Counted from the first letter of the stretch, positions 6,655 to 15,034 are shown. The stretch is DNA of 15,358 bases from Candidatus Omnitrophota bacterium (GCA_016206995.1 JACQQN010000002.1:1-15358), one strand, 5' to 3'. Made by a program: numbers and translations. The notes: generated by a model from the letters alone, not told the origin.

Positions 6655-7820
6655 AGCAGCTTATAGATATTGGCACAAAAGGGATTTTTGTCAGCAAGCC
6701 GACGCTCGTGAAAGAAGATGGTGAATGTACTGTAACATTTTTTGTCACGACTGGAAAGGAATCGCAAGAAATTTGGTTCAAAACTCGTAATCTTCCCGAT
6801 GTTGACTATAGCGATGTTGCTTTAGCAACAACTTTATTGCCAGCGATGAAATTGGGTTGCCCATTACAACTTGAAGGCGAAGTATCTCCTCAGCTTTTTA
6901 GTGTCCTTGAAAAAATGCAAGATATTTATTCCTGTTGGTTTCCTCAATATCAAAAAGTCATGGTCAAAGCCTTTACAAAACCAAAAGATAACTTTTCTCA
7001 AGAAAACTCAGTAGGATGTTTTTTTACGGGGGGAGTAGATTCTTTTTATACACTGCTGAAACATTCTGATGAGATCAGCCATTTAATCTTTGTGCATGGT
7101 TTCGACGTTCGTTTGGATGATCAAGAGCTCTACCGTAACGTGAAAAGCGCAATGTTAGATGTCGCCAAAGCAACTCATAAAGAAGTGATTGAGGTTGCCA
7201 CAAATGTTCGTTTGCTCTTAGATCGATTTACGAAATGGGATCATTCCCATGGTGCTGCGTTGGCAAGTGTCGCATTGCTTCTTTCTGCGCAGTTCCGCAA
7301 GATTTATATTGCTTCGTCCAACCCTTATAACGTGTTAGAACCCCACGGCTCTCATGTTCTTTTGGATCCATTGTGGAGTATTGAAAATACGGAAATTGTT
7401 CATGATGGTTGTGAAGCAACGCGGGTAGAGAAAGTGGTAAGAATAGCAGAAAGTCATGTCGCTTTGGATTACCTGCGTGTGTGTTACGAAAATAGAAACG
7501 GAGCTTACAATTGTGGTATTTGTGAAAAATGTTTGCGTACCATGCTCAATTTGCAAGCGGTTGGTGCACTTAAAAAATGCAAAACTCTTCCGCACACGTT
7601 TGACTTATCAAGAATCAGTTGGATCGAAATGCCAAATGAAAGAGTCAGATTATGCACTCAAGAAACGCTTCAGGTGTTGAAGAAAGATAAAAATAATCAT
7701 CTCATAGTGGAAGCAGTGGAAGAGAGCCTGAGTGGAGTTTATTACCGAGGAATATGGAGTTGGCCTCGGCGGGCGCTCAATTTCTTAAGACGGAAAAGGT
7801 TTTGGAATATTATTAGGTGA
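6651..7820 (+). CDS. QueC-like PP-loop ATP pyrophosphatase-family protein of unknown function
   Basis: A 389-residue probable ATP-dependent enzyme. After an unrecognised N-terminal region of about 115 residues comes a PP-loop, FTGGVDSFYT (125-134), a variant of the SGGxDS signature of enzymes that adenylate a substrate and release pyrophosphate. HGFDV is at 149-153, SHGAALASVALLLS at 199-212, and GSHVLLDPLWS at 233-243. A cysteine set C278, C288, C291, C294 within CY...NCGICEKCLRT closely resembles the zinc site of QueC (7-cyano-7-deazaguanine synthase). It is longer than QueC (about 220-230 residues) because of extra segments at both ends, and no other queuosine-pathway gene is nearby. Its start overlaps the flippase stop (ATGA), and the methyltransferase follows nine bases later, so a role in modifying the glycan or a sugar precursor is plausible. 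It differs from WbpG-type N-acetyl sugar amidotransferases, another PP-loop group in O-antigen loci. Fold confident; reaction unknown. Confidence 0.82.
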   Translation: MKQLIDIGTKGIFVSKPTLVKEDGECTVTFFVTTGKESQEIWFKTRNLPDVDYSDVALATTLLPAMKLGCPLQLEGEVSPQLFSVLEKMQDIYSCWFPQYQKVMVKAFTKPKDNFSQENSVGCFFTGGVDSFYTLLKHSDEISHLIFVHGFDVRLDDQELYRNVKSAMLDVAKATHKEVIEVATNVRLLLDRFTKWDHSHGAALASVALLLSAQFRKIYIASSNPYNVLEPHGSHVLLDPLWSIENTEIVHDGCEATRVEKVVRIAESHVALDYLRVCYENRNGAYNCGICEKCLRTMLNLQAVGALKKCKTLPHTFDLSRISWIEMPNERVRLCTQETLQVLKKDKNNHLIVEAVEESLSGVYYRGIWSWPRRALNFLRRKRFWNIIR

Positions 7821-7829
7821 ATTTACTAC

Positions 7830-8633
7830 ATGGAAAACAGCATTTTAAAAATTCCTGAGCGACTTTGGAAGGCGATTGAGTGGAGAGCTGAAGAAACTTG
7901 GGACCGACTCCATGTTGAAGCGTCCATTTGGAAACACAGGATTTTTGAAATCGGTGGCGTTAAGATTCCGGTGACAAAGTACTGGTCACCGACCATGAAG
8001 GAAGCGATTGTTCGCGGACGGTATGAGACTGCGGAACTCTCTCTCCTTGAGAAAGCGCTAGAGTCAACTGATGTGGTGATGGAGCTCGGAACCGGGATTG
8101 GTTTACTCGCAAGTTATTCGGCGAAGCGGATTGGTTCAGAACACGTCTTTACTTATGAGGCGAATCCGGAGCTTGAACCGCATATTCGAAAAGTTTTTGA
8201 GTTAAATCACGTTAAGCCGCGTTTGGAAATATGCATTCTTGGGCCTGACGGTGGTGAAACTACACTTTATATTGCAAAAGACTTTTGGAACTCATCTTGT
8301 CTTTGGCTGATTCCCGGCGAGCGATTGGTTCGCGTCCGCGTGAAGAGTTTTCAGCACGAACTTGAACGTATTTGCCCCACTTTTTTGATTATTGATATTG
8401 AAGGCGGTGAATATGAATTGTTTCGCAAGACTTCTAATCTCACAGGCGTTCAAAAAGTGCTCATAGAGCTTCACAAGCATATTCTGAACCCTAAGAAAAT
8501 TAACTTTGTAGAGAATTTCTTTAAAGTGCAAGGGTTTTCAATTGCGGAAAAAAGTTCTGGAAATGATGTCTATCTTTGGCAACGTCGTAGTAGCGATTCA
8601 TTTGAGAAACAAAATGGGGTTTTACAGAAATGA
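7830..8633 (+). CDS. FkbM-family SAM-dependent methyltransferase
   Basis: A 267-residue class I methyltransferase, probably cytoplasmic. FkbM-family enzymes are commonly O-methyltransferases acting on sugars or secondary metabolites. The N-terminal 70 residues precede the SAM-binding fold. Motif I is VMELGTGIG at 83-91, the YEAN strand at 109-112 carries the acidic residue for the SAM ribose, and the family hallmark DIEGGEYEL is at 189-197. The C-terminal part (IELHKHILNP and onward, 212-250) completes the fold. AGGTGA at 7815-7820, overlapping the stop of the PP-loop gene, is the ribosome binding site nine bases before the ATG. The last bases overlap the next start as ATGA. Context suggests methylation of a sugar in the repeat unit, possibly one also handled by the PP-loop protein; the acceptor cannot be told from sequence. 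Confidence 0.85.
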   Translation: MENSILKIPERLWKAIEWRAEETWDRLHVEASIWKHRIFEIGGVKIPVTKYWSPTMKEAIVRGRYETAELSLLEKALESTDVVMELGTGIGLLASYSAKRIGSEHVFTYEANPELEPHIRKVFELNHVKPRLEICILGPDGGETTLYIAKDFWNSSCLWLIPGERLVRVRVKSFQHELERICPTFLIIDIEGGEYELFRKTSNLTGVQKVLIELHKHILNPKKINFVENFFKVQGFSIAEKSSGNDVYLWQRRSSDSFEKQNGVLQK

Positions 8634-9640
8634 GTCATGATGTGAAACAAGTAAGCGAACGATGCTCAATTATTGTGGTTCCGCGCGACCGATTTTCAAC
8701 CACGGCGTCGTGCATCGATCATATTCTTCAAAATACACAAGGACCGTATGATCTGATGGTTGTTTTGGGTGGAGCGCCTTTGCACACTCAAGAAAGCTTA
8801 CGAGCACGCTACGGCTTACGTGCTGAATTCATTTTTGTCCCGCAGTTTTTAAATCCAGCACAAGGTCGTAATATTGGCCTGCGCGCTGCAAAAACCCGGC
8901 TTGCGGTTTTGATTGATAACGATGTTCATGTGCGGCCAGGTTGGTTTGAACCGCTTTTAGAGTGCCGGCACGAGACCGGCGCGACGATGGTGGTTCCTTT
9001 GATGCTTGAGTTGGACAATTGGATTCATACAGCAGGAAACGATCTTTACATCACTTATGAAAATAACAGAGCTTACGCGTATAAGACGCTTCGACATCAT
9101 CACAAAAAGTATTGTGAGGGTTCAAATTTAAAACGTGAGCCGACGGATTATGGAGAGCTCCATTGTCAGTTGGTCGAAGTTGAACCCGCGCTTCGTTTAG
9201 CGGTTTATGATGAACAAATTCAGGAAGTAGGTGAATGCGATTCAGGGCTGATTTGGAAAAAGGCAGGACTTCCGATGTGGTTTGAGCCAAAATCCGTGGT
9301 TGATTATGCTCAACCGACAGGGATTACCGATTCCGATGACCTGCGTTTTTTTATTTGGCGTTGGGATATGCGGCTTATTTTAAAAGGGTATCTCCACTTT
9401 CAAAAAAAATGGAATATCGACATGACAGAATATCATACATTTCAGGAATGGCTTCTCCGCTGGAACCGAAAGCTTGGATTTTTACCGAGGGTTTTTCCAT
9501 CCAAGTGGGCGCTTCTCGTTGATTTGAGAATCAAGAAATTGTTTGAGCTAATTGCGAAAGTAATTCAGTTGCCACAAAGTCTTTGGAATCGATTGGTTGC
9601 TTGGCGGCTCGGTTTTTACGATTGGCCGCAAAAAAACTGA
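8630..9640 (+). CDS. Atypical GT2-like glycosyltransferase, tandem copy A
   Basis: A probable GT-A-fold glycosyltransferase of 336 residues. The opening strand RCSIIVVPRDRFSTT (11-25) replaces the usual VxIPTYNR, and VVLGGAP (44-50) stands where ordinary GT2 enzymes carry the nucleotide-binding VDDGS. A metal-binding DND motif is at 96-98 after NIGLRAAKTRLAVLI, and GECDSGLIWKKAG (201-213) matches the position of the catalytic acidic motif. The C-terminal 100 residues are rich in Trp, Phe and basic residues, which suggests membrane association. It aligns without a gap over 334 residues with the next gene at about 65% identity by my hand count. It overlaps the methyltransferase as ATGA. Donor and acceptor are unknown. 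Confidence 0.8.
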   Translation: MSHDVKQVSERCSIIVVPRDRFSTTASCIDHILQNTQGPYDLMVVLGGAPLHTQESLRARYGLRAEFIFVPQFLNPAQGRNIGLRAAKTRLAVLIDNDVHVRPGWFEPLLECRHETGATMVVPLMLELDNWIHTAGNDLYITYENNRAYAYKTLRHHHKKYCEGSNLKREPTDYGELHCQLVEVEPALRLAVYDEQIQEVGECDSGLIWKKAGLPMWFEPKSVVDYAQPTGITDSDDLRFFIWRWDMRLILKGYLHFQKKWNIDMTEYHTFQEWLLRWNRKLGFLPRVFPSKWALLVDLRIKKLFELIAKVIQLPQSLWNRLVAWRLGFYDWPQKN

Positions 9641-9661
9641 TTTTGTGGGGGTTTCATAAAA

Positions 9662-10684
9662 ATGAGTGACAATTTGAATCAAGCAAACGAACGATGTTCC
9701 ATTATTGTAGTCCAGAGGGACCGGTTTTCGACCACTGAGAAATGCATTGATCACATTCTTCAAAATACACCGGAGCCATACGACTTAATTGTTGTCTTTG
9801 GTGGCACGCCTCAGCGCATTGAAACCAATTTGAGGAATCGTTACGGTTCAAAAGCAAAATTTATTTTTGAACCTAATTTCACAAATCCGCACAAAGCGCG
9901 AAACATTGGTCTTCGTGCTGCCGCGACGCGTTTTGCTGTTGTGATGGATAATGACGTTTACGTGCGTCCGGGATGGCTTGCGCCGCTTCTTGAATGCCAG
10001 CGTGAAACCGGGGCGTCTATGGTGACTCCGTTAATTTTGGAGACTGAAAAAATGATACACGCTGCAGGAAATGGTTTTTATGTGACTCAGGATTGGGGTC
10101 GAACGTATGGTTTTAAAGAATTGCGTTACTATCAGAAAATTTATTCCGAAGGCACTAATTTAAAACGCGAGCGAACAGATTATGGAGAGCTCCATTGCCA
10201 GTTGGTAGAAGTGGAACTTGCTTTGCGTCTTGGGATCTATGATGAAAAACTTCAAGATCTTGGCGAATGCGATTCGGGTCTCACGTGGAAAAAAGCTGGC
10301 TTGGAAATGTGGTTTGAACCGCGTTCCGTGGTGTTGTTTGATCATCCCATTACCGTAACTCATCCAGATGACGTCCGCTATTTTATATGGCGATGGAATA
10401 TGAAAACCATCTTTGAGGGGTATCAACATTTTGAGAAAAAATGGGGAATTGATATGACTGAATATCATACTTTCCAGGAATGGTTACTTAAATGGAATAA
10501 AAAGCTAGGTTTTTTTCCACGCATATTTCCGTACGCTTGGGCGCTTTGGCTTGATCTGCGACTCAAACAAGTTTTTGGATTATTAATCAAGCTCATTTTG
10601 TCGCCATTGAGTCTATGGAACCGGTTCGTTGCTTGGAAATTAGGTTTTTATGGTTGGCCTCGTTATGAAGAAAGGTCTCAATGA
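9662..10684 (+). CDS. Atypical GT2-like glycosyltransferase, tandem copy B
   Basis: This 340-residue paralogue directly follows copy A and keeps the same features at the same positions: RCSIIVVQRDRFSTT at 11-25, VVFGGTP at 44-50 in place of VDDGS, DND at 96-98 and GECDSGLTWKKAG at 201-213. The most conserved blocks are around 81-85, 161-190, 201-220 and 261-290. The most divergent are 51-60, 141-160, 191-200 and 223-234, which may be where donor or acceptor specificity changed. A 20-base stretch starting GATTATGGAG is identical at 9146 and 10178, exactly one gene offset apart. GGGGG at 9647-9651 is a usable ribosome binding site ten bases from the ATG. The stop overlaps the next gene as ATGA. 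Copy A and copy B probably add related but not identical residues, or act on successive acceptors (inference). Confidence 0.8.
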   Translation: MSDNLNQANERCSIIVVQRDRFSTTEKCIDHILQNTPEPYDLIVVFGGTPQRIETNLRNRYGSKAKFIFEPNFTNPHKARNIGLRAAATRFAVVMDNDVYVRPGWLAPLLECQRETGASMVTPLILETEKMIHAAGNGFYVTQDWGRTYGFKELRYYQKIYSEGTNLKRERTDYGELHCQLVEVELALRLGIYDEKLQDLGECDSGLTWKKAGLEMWFEPRSVVLFDHPITVTHPDDVRYFIWRWNMKTIFEGYQHFEKKWGIDMTEYHTFQEWLLKWNKKLGFFPRIFPYAWALWLDLRLKQVFGLLIKLILSPLSLWNRFVAWKLGFYGWPRYEERSQ

Positions 10685-11697
10685 AATTTGACATCAGCGT
10701 TGTTGTTTGTACTTACAATCGGTGTGAAAGTTTAAAAGATACGCTCGGCGCTTTGTCCAAGCAACAAATTGCTGACGGTATCTTACTTGAAATTCTTGTT
10801 GTGGATAATAACAGTCATGACGCAACAAAAAAAGTTATCGAAGAAGAGGCTCAACGCAGCCGCTGGCCCATGAAATATATTTTTGAAGGCAACCAAGGGA
10901 AAAGTTACGCGCTAAATCGAGCAATTAAGGAAGCTTGCGGTGAACTGGTGGTATTTACAGATGACGACGTTCTGCCCTCTCGGCATTGGGTCAGCAATTT
11001 ATGGAACGCATATCGAGAACACAATGCACAAGTGTTGGGTGGGCCGATTCGTCCATTATGGGAAAACAGACCCCCTCAATGGCTTCAAAATCAGCAGTTC
11101 CAGGATTATCTTGCACTTTTGGATAGAGGTTCAAAATTAATTCTAACTGAAAATTTTGGAAGCGATTTTTTATATGGAGCGAATTTGGCGGTCAAGCGCT
11201 CGCTGCTTTTGAAAATTGGTGGATTTCGAACGGATTTAGGTCCGAACGGTGAAAAAATGATGATGCGGGGTGAAGATAGTGAATTGGTTGGACGATTAGG
11301 GGAGCAACATGTGCTGGGGGTTTATATTCCGGAAGCAATCATTCATCATAAAGTCTCCGCAGCGCGCATGAAACTAAGCTATTTGCGGAAGTGGCGATTT
11401 TGGGCGGGAATTTCTTGGGCGATCAAAAATGGGTCAAGCCCACGAATACCGCTATGGCTTGTTTGGGAATGTTCGTCTTATTTTGTGGGCGTGTTTTTCT
11501 TTTGGATTACTCGAAATCAAATCCGCCAGGTTAGTTGTGAACGCATCGCCTGGTTTCAGTTGGGGATGAATAAGGAACTCATCACCCGTTTTATAACAAG
11601 GAAAAAGTTTTCTTCTTGCGAACCTTTATTACAAGCAAAAGCTTCTGAAGAAACAAAGGAAACCGTTTTAGATTTAACGGGACAGAGTCATGATTAG
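10681..11697 (+). CDS. Glycosyltransferase family 2 enzyme with C-terminal membrane segment
   Basis: A canonical GT2 enzyme of 338 residues. ISVVVCTYNR at 5-14 opens the GT-A fold, VVDNNS at 40-45 binds the nucleotide, GKSYALNRAI is at 73-82, and the metal-binding DDD is at 94-96. An RGEDSEL segment at 196-202 supplies the catalytic acidic residues, and a histidine-containing IHHKV is at 221-225. A hydrophobic stretch at about 256-277 probably anchors it to the inner membrane, where it would extend a lipid-linked oligosaccharide. The start is fixed by an ATGA overlap with copy B, and the stop overlaps the next gene by eight bases. Donor sugar unknown. Confidence 0.88.
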   Translation: MKFDISVVVCTYNRCESLKDTLGALSKQQIADGILLEILVVDNNSHDATKKVIEEEAQRSRWPMKYIFEGNQGKSYALNRAIKEACGELVVFTDDDVLPSRHWVSNLWNAYREHNAQVLGGPIRPLWENRPPQWLQNQQFQDYLALLDRGSKLILTENFGSDFLYGANLAVKRSLLLKIGGFRTDLGPNGEKMMMRGEDSELVGRLGEQHVLGVYIPEAIIHHKVSAARMKLSYLRKWRFWAGISWAIKNGSSPRIPLWLVWECSSYFVGVFFFWITRNQIRQVSCERIAWFQLGMNKELITRFITRKKFSSCEPLLQAKASEETKETVLDLTGQSHD

Positions 11698-12925
11698 TTT
11701 ACAGACAAAGAAATCTTCCAAGCTTTGCAAAATTGGGCTTGTCACGCGTGAATTTTTCCACGAGGAGCTTCGGGGATTTGGTGGGTTTGGTTGGATGTCT
11801 CAGAGCATTGCTAATTTCTTTAACTCAAGAAAAAATGGATTAGCAGTGGATGTACTCATTAATAAAAAGAACTGCGAACGTTTCATTCAAAAACATGGAA
11901 ATACTCCTGTCATTTTTGAATATGCCAGGAAGAACGGTTTTTTCCAAAATAGCTTGAGCTATCTACGTTATCTTACCAATTTGCGCTCGAGGCGAATCAA
12001 GTTGTTGATTACCATTGATTATGAAAGAGGCTATGAAGAAATTCTCATGTCGCAGCCGCGGATACCTGCAATCATTTGGCTGCGAGATCCACGCACCTTG
12101 TCTGACTGGCAAAAAGTCCTGACCGTGGAATTGGAAGCAAAACACATTGTCAAAAAAAGTCTCCCAGAATTGGAAGAACAAATTATGATTACAAAAAGAT
12201 CTGTTCAAAATTTGCTTTCGCAGGCTGCTGTTTCAAACCGCAGGATTTTGTTCGCATGCAAAGGAAAATTTTTGATTCCGAAAATGAAAGAGATATTTGC
12301 TCTTCCAATGTTGGAACCAATCCATCTTCCCGATCCGATACTTCCACCGTCAGAAGAAGTTCAAAAATCATCTTTACCTCGCGTGCTTTTTCTAGGTCGA
12401 TTAGATCCGGTTAAGAGACCATGGATCTTTTTTGAATTGGCAAAACGGTTTTCAAAAGTCGAATTTTTTGTTGCAGGCCGAACTCATTTTCCGAAGATAA
12501 TGAATTCCATTATTGGTAAGTATCGTCACTTATCAAATCTTAAGTTTTTAGGTTTAGTCCAAGGGGTTGAAAAACAAAAGCTTTTACAGTCATCGTGGGT
12601 GCTTGTCAATACCAGCATCCACGAATCTCTCCCGCTTTCTTTTGAAGAGGCTTTTACTTGTGGTACTCCAGTGATCGCCGGAAATGTGAATCCTGATAAT
12701 CTTGCTGATCGATTTGGAATTTTTGTGGGTGAGCATTTGGGGGATGGGAGAGATGAACATGCGCTTGATGCTTTTTCGAGTGCCTTAGAGAAAATGATCG
12801 ACGATGACAACTTTAGAATAAATAAAGGTTCAGCTGCAAGAAAATACGCGCATGAGACATATTCGTTTGAGAATTTTGAAAGGCATCTTAAAACTTTATG
12901 GGAAACAGAAAATCAGATTGTTTAG
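11690..12925 (+). CDS. Glycosyltransferase family 4 (GT-B fold)
   Basis: A 411-residue GT-B glycosyltransferase. The N-terminal acceptor domain starts with KIGLVTREFF (14-23) and a glycine-rich GFGGFGW (29-35), the usual loop position in GT4 enzymes. The C-terminal donor domain begins near LFLGRLDPVKRP (233-244), with Arg237 and Lys242 likely contacting the donor phosphate. FVAGRTH is at 260-266, and the EX7E motif is Glu312/Glu320 in HESLPLSFEEAF. The insert at about 140-200 is rich in charged residues and differs from the average GT4. The start overlaps the previous stop by eight bases, and its ribosome binding site is weak, so translation is probably coupled. It retains all standard donor-site residues. 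Confidence 0.88.
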   Translation: MISLQTKKSSKLCKIGLVTREFFHEELRGFGGFGWMSQSIANFFNSRKNGLAVDVLINKKNCERFIQKHGNTPVIFEYARKNGFFQNSLSYLRYLTNLRSRRIKLLITIDYERGYEEILMSQPRIPAIIWLRDPRTLSDWQKVLTVELEAKHIVKKSLPELEEQIMITKRSVQNLLSQAAVSNRRILFACKGKFLIPKMKEIFALPMLEPIHLPDPILPPSEEVQKSSLPRVLFLGRLDPVKRPWIFFELAKRFSKVEFFVAGRTHFPKIMNSIIGKYRHLSNLKFLGLVQGVEKQKLLQSSWVLVNTSIHESLPLSFEEAFTCGTPVIAGNVNPDNLADRFGIFVGEHLGDGRDEHALDAFSSALEKMIDDDNFRINKGSAARKYAHETYSFENFERHLKTLWETENQIV

Positions 12926-14169
12926 CTAGCAGAACCGAAAAAGTTCTTTACATCAGCCGTTCGCACTCATTCTTTGGTGCTGAGAAAAGCTTGTTTAAAT
13001 TGGTAAAGAACCTTAATCGAAAAATATTTCATCCGATCATGTTAGTTCCTTTCGGCTGCTCGTACGTGAAAGAATTCTCTGATATTGGAGCAGAGGTTCG
13101 GAAGATTCGAATGCCGTCTCTTCATATGAGAAATTTTTTTTCGATTATTCTGACAAATATAAAGCTTATTGGGCTGACGTGGAAAGAAAAGGTAGCAATT
13201 GTTCATTTTAATTTACCAGTTCACATTGATTCATCGTTTTTATTTATACTGTTTTTGAAGCTTTTTCGAATCCCATTCTTTATTCATGTAAGATCACCAC
13301 TTATTTTTAGTGCTTTTGAACGATTCTTAATGCGGTGGGGGCGTTTGATTTATGTTTCGAAAGCGATACAAAATCAATTTCTTATACGCCGCCAATCAGA
13401 CTTTCTAGCCAGACCTTTCCATGAAAGGGGCGCATTAATTTATGATGGCAGGAAACTGTCGAAATATCTGAGTGATTTTTCACCTTTGGGTTTAGAAAAA
13501 GAGTTGAAGTTAAGTGGGGGCAGGGTGGTTGGTTTTGTAGGGGCTTTGGATGAAATCAAACGTCCCGATTTATTTCTTCAGGTTGCAGCTTGCGTTAAAA
13601 CAAGAAGCCAAGCATCCGTGAGATTTCTAATGGTTGGTGACATACGGGAACAAACGGATGTATTAATACAATACAAAGAAAGATTATTGCAACTGCGCGA
13701 TGAATTGAATCTTCAGGAAGATGTTACTTTTACTGGCTACCGAAATGACGTTGAAGATATTTTCAAGTTGATCGACGTTCTAGTGCTTACGAGCAAAAGA
13801 GATTGCTTGCCGGGTACGGTCATTGAAGCAATGGCATTTGGGAAACCTGTGGTTGCATCAGCAGTAGATGGCGTTGTTGAAATGGTTGATGATGGTGAGA
13901 CGGGGTATCTTATATCGAATGGCGATCCCGCTGATTATGCGGAAAAAATTTTAGAATTACTTGCCAACGATTCAAAGCGGTCTGAAATGGCAAGAAAAGC
14001 CCGTCTAAAGGCAAAGGATTTATTTGATATTCACGACCACGTATTTCAGGTTGAGAGCCTTTATTATTCTGCGTTGGGCATGACGCCTAAACAGCGCGCG
14101 ACTGGTTTGAAGGATGATTTTCAAAATATACCGGATAAAGAATCTGCGGAGAAAATCCATGTTGGTTAG
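12898..14169 (+). CDS. Glycosyltransferase family 4 (GT-B fold), variant donor motif
   Basis: A 423-residue GT4 enzyme. KVLYISRSHSFFGAEKSL (15-32) holds the N-terminal loop glycines and acidic residue, and VGFVGALDEIKRP (211-223) starts the donor domain. The usual Arg in GRL is Ala here (GAL), while Lys221 is kept. LMVGD is at 244-248 and TGYRNDVEDI at 279-288. The EX7E position reads Asp302...Glu310 (RDCLPGTVIEA), a conservative change of the first acidic residue. A typical DDGETGYLI region is at 331-339. It overlaps the previous gene by 28 bases, the longest overlap in the cluster; only a distant GAAAGG (12878-12883) precedes the ATG and no later ATG precedes the first conserved strand, so re-initiation after the upstream stop is likely. 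A 30-residue hydrophilic tail extends past the fold. Confidence 0.85.
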   Translation: MGNRKSDCLASRTEKVLYISRSHSFFGAEKSLFKLVKNLNRKIFHPIMLVPFGCSYVKEFSDIGAEVRKIRMPSLHMRNFFSIILTNIKLIGLTWKEKVAIVHFNLPVHIDSSFLFILFLKLFRIPFFIHVRSPLIFSAFERFLMRWGRLIYVSKAIQNQFLIRRQSDFLARPFHERGALIYDGRKLSKYLSDFSPLGLEKELKLSGGRVVGFVGALDEIKRPDLFLQVAACVKTRSQASVRFLMVGDIREQTDVLIQYKERLLQLRDELNLQEDVTFTGYRNDVEDIFKLIDVLVLTSKRDCLPGTVIEAMAFGKPVVASAVDGVVEMVDDGETGYLISNGDPADYAEKILELLANDSKRSEMARKARLKAKDLFDIHDHVFQVESLYYSALGMTPKQRATGLKDDFQNIPDKESAEKIHVG

Positions 14170-15034
14170 TGTTGTGATTCCAACCCATAAGCAAGAGAGA
14201 CGCGCTTATTTAAAAGAAGCGCTTGGGAGTGTTCTTTCTCAAACATATTCTAATTTTGAAATTATTATTGTGGATGATGGTTCCGGTCTGCCGTTGTTTG
14301 AAGAGTTTAAAGAATGCTATACGAATGGAAAGATTCGTGTAATTCGTCACGAATCTAGCCAGGGAATTTCAATAGCGAGAAATCATGCTGTGGAAGAATC
14401 GCGTGGAGAATTGATTGCTTTTTTAGATGATGATGACATCTGGAACCCTGACAATTTGGAACGTAAAGTTCAAATCATGCGTGAAAATCCCAATATCGCA
14501 ATGGTCGGAAGTAACTTGATGCCTGTGAATGAGAAAGTAGAACCGTTGTTGCGTGGCCGGCGAAAGGGCCCGGCAGGCCTTAATACGCTTCAGGATATTA
14601 TCTTTTACGGTTGGACGCCACCCTCAGGGATTCTGGTTAGAAAAAGATGCCTTGAGGAAATAGGTGGTTTTGACCCAAGTTTTAAAGCAGGCGGAGAAGA
14701 CGAAGATTTATATTTGCGTCTTGGCCAAAGATTTTCTTGTTTTTTTCTGAATGAAGATCTTGGAAAGTACCGCGTTCATACATTGAATACGAGTAGTAAT
14801 TTACGTTTGAATATAGAGCCGGCACAAGCTTGGGTAAAGCTTTTAGATTCTACGAAACATCGTTCGGATATTCCAATTCCTTTCATTAAACGGAAAATCT
14901 CGCGCAAATATTTCAAAGCGGCTCGTGCATTTGTATGGAAGGGAAATTTTGAAAAGGCATTCAATTGTTTTTTGGAAGCGATTCGTTATGTCAATTTTAA
15001 TCTTAGAGCACCTAACAAAACCTTGTCATTCTGA
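14159..15034 (+). CDS. Glycosyltransferase family 2 enzyme whose end lies in an inverted repeat
   Basis: A canonical GT2 of 291 residues. VSVVIPTHKQ at 3-12, VDDGS at 38-42, QGISIARNHAV at 68-78, an acidic FLDDDDIW at 88-95 for metal and donor binding, and GGEDEDLYLRL at 178-188 for the catalytic acid cluster. The start at 14159 is preferred over an in-frame ATG at 14114, because it gives the family-typical MLVSVVIPT, has GCGGAGA upstream and overlaps the previous stop by eleven bases. The last residues (about APNKTLSF) and the TGA at 15032-15034 are encoded by the left arm of the repeat at 15012-15143. The repeat may thus have replaced the original 3' end, although the GT2 core is complete. 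Confidence 0.87.
   Translation: MLVSVVIPTHKQERRAYLKEALGSVLSQTYSNFEIIIVDDGSGLPLFEEFKECYTNGKIRVIRHESSQGISIARNHAVEESRGELIAFLDDDDIWNPDNLERKVQIMRENPNIAMVGSNLMPVNEKVEPLLRGRRKGPAGLNTLQDIIFYGWTPPSGILVRKRCLEEIGGFDPSFKAGGEDEDLYLRLGQRFSCFFLNEDLGKYRVHTLNTSSNLRLNIEPAQAWVKLLDSTKHRSDIPIPFIKRKISRKYFKAARAFVWKGNFEKAFNCFLEAIRYVNFNLRAPNKTLSF

Noticed and set aside
6651..7820. Reading the PP-loop protein as a defence (Qat-type) component
   Set aside because: No QatA, QatB or QatD-like genes are nearby; all neighbours are glycan genes.
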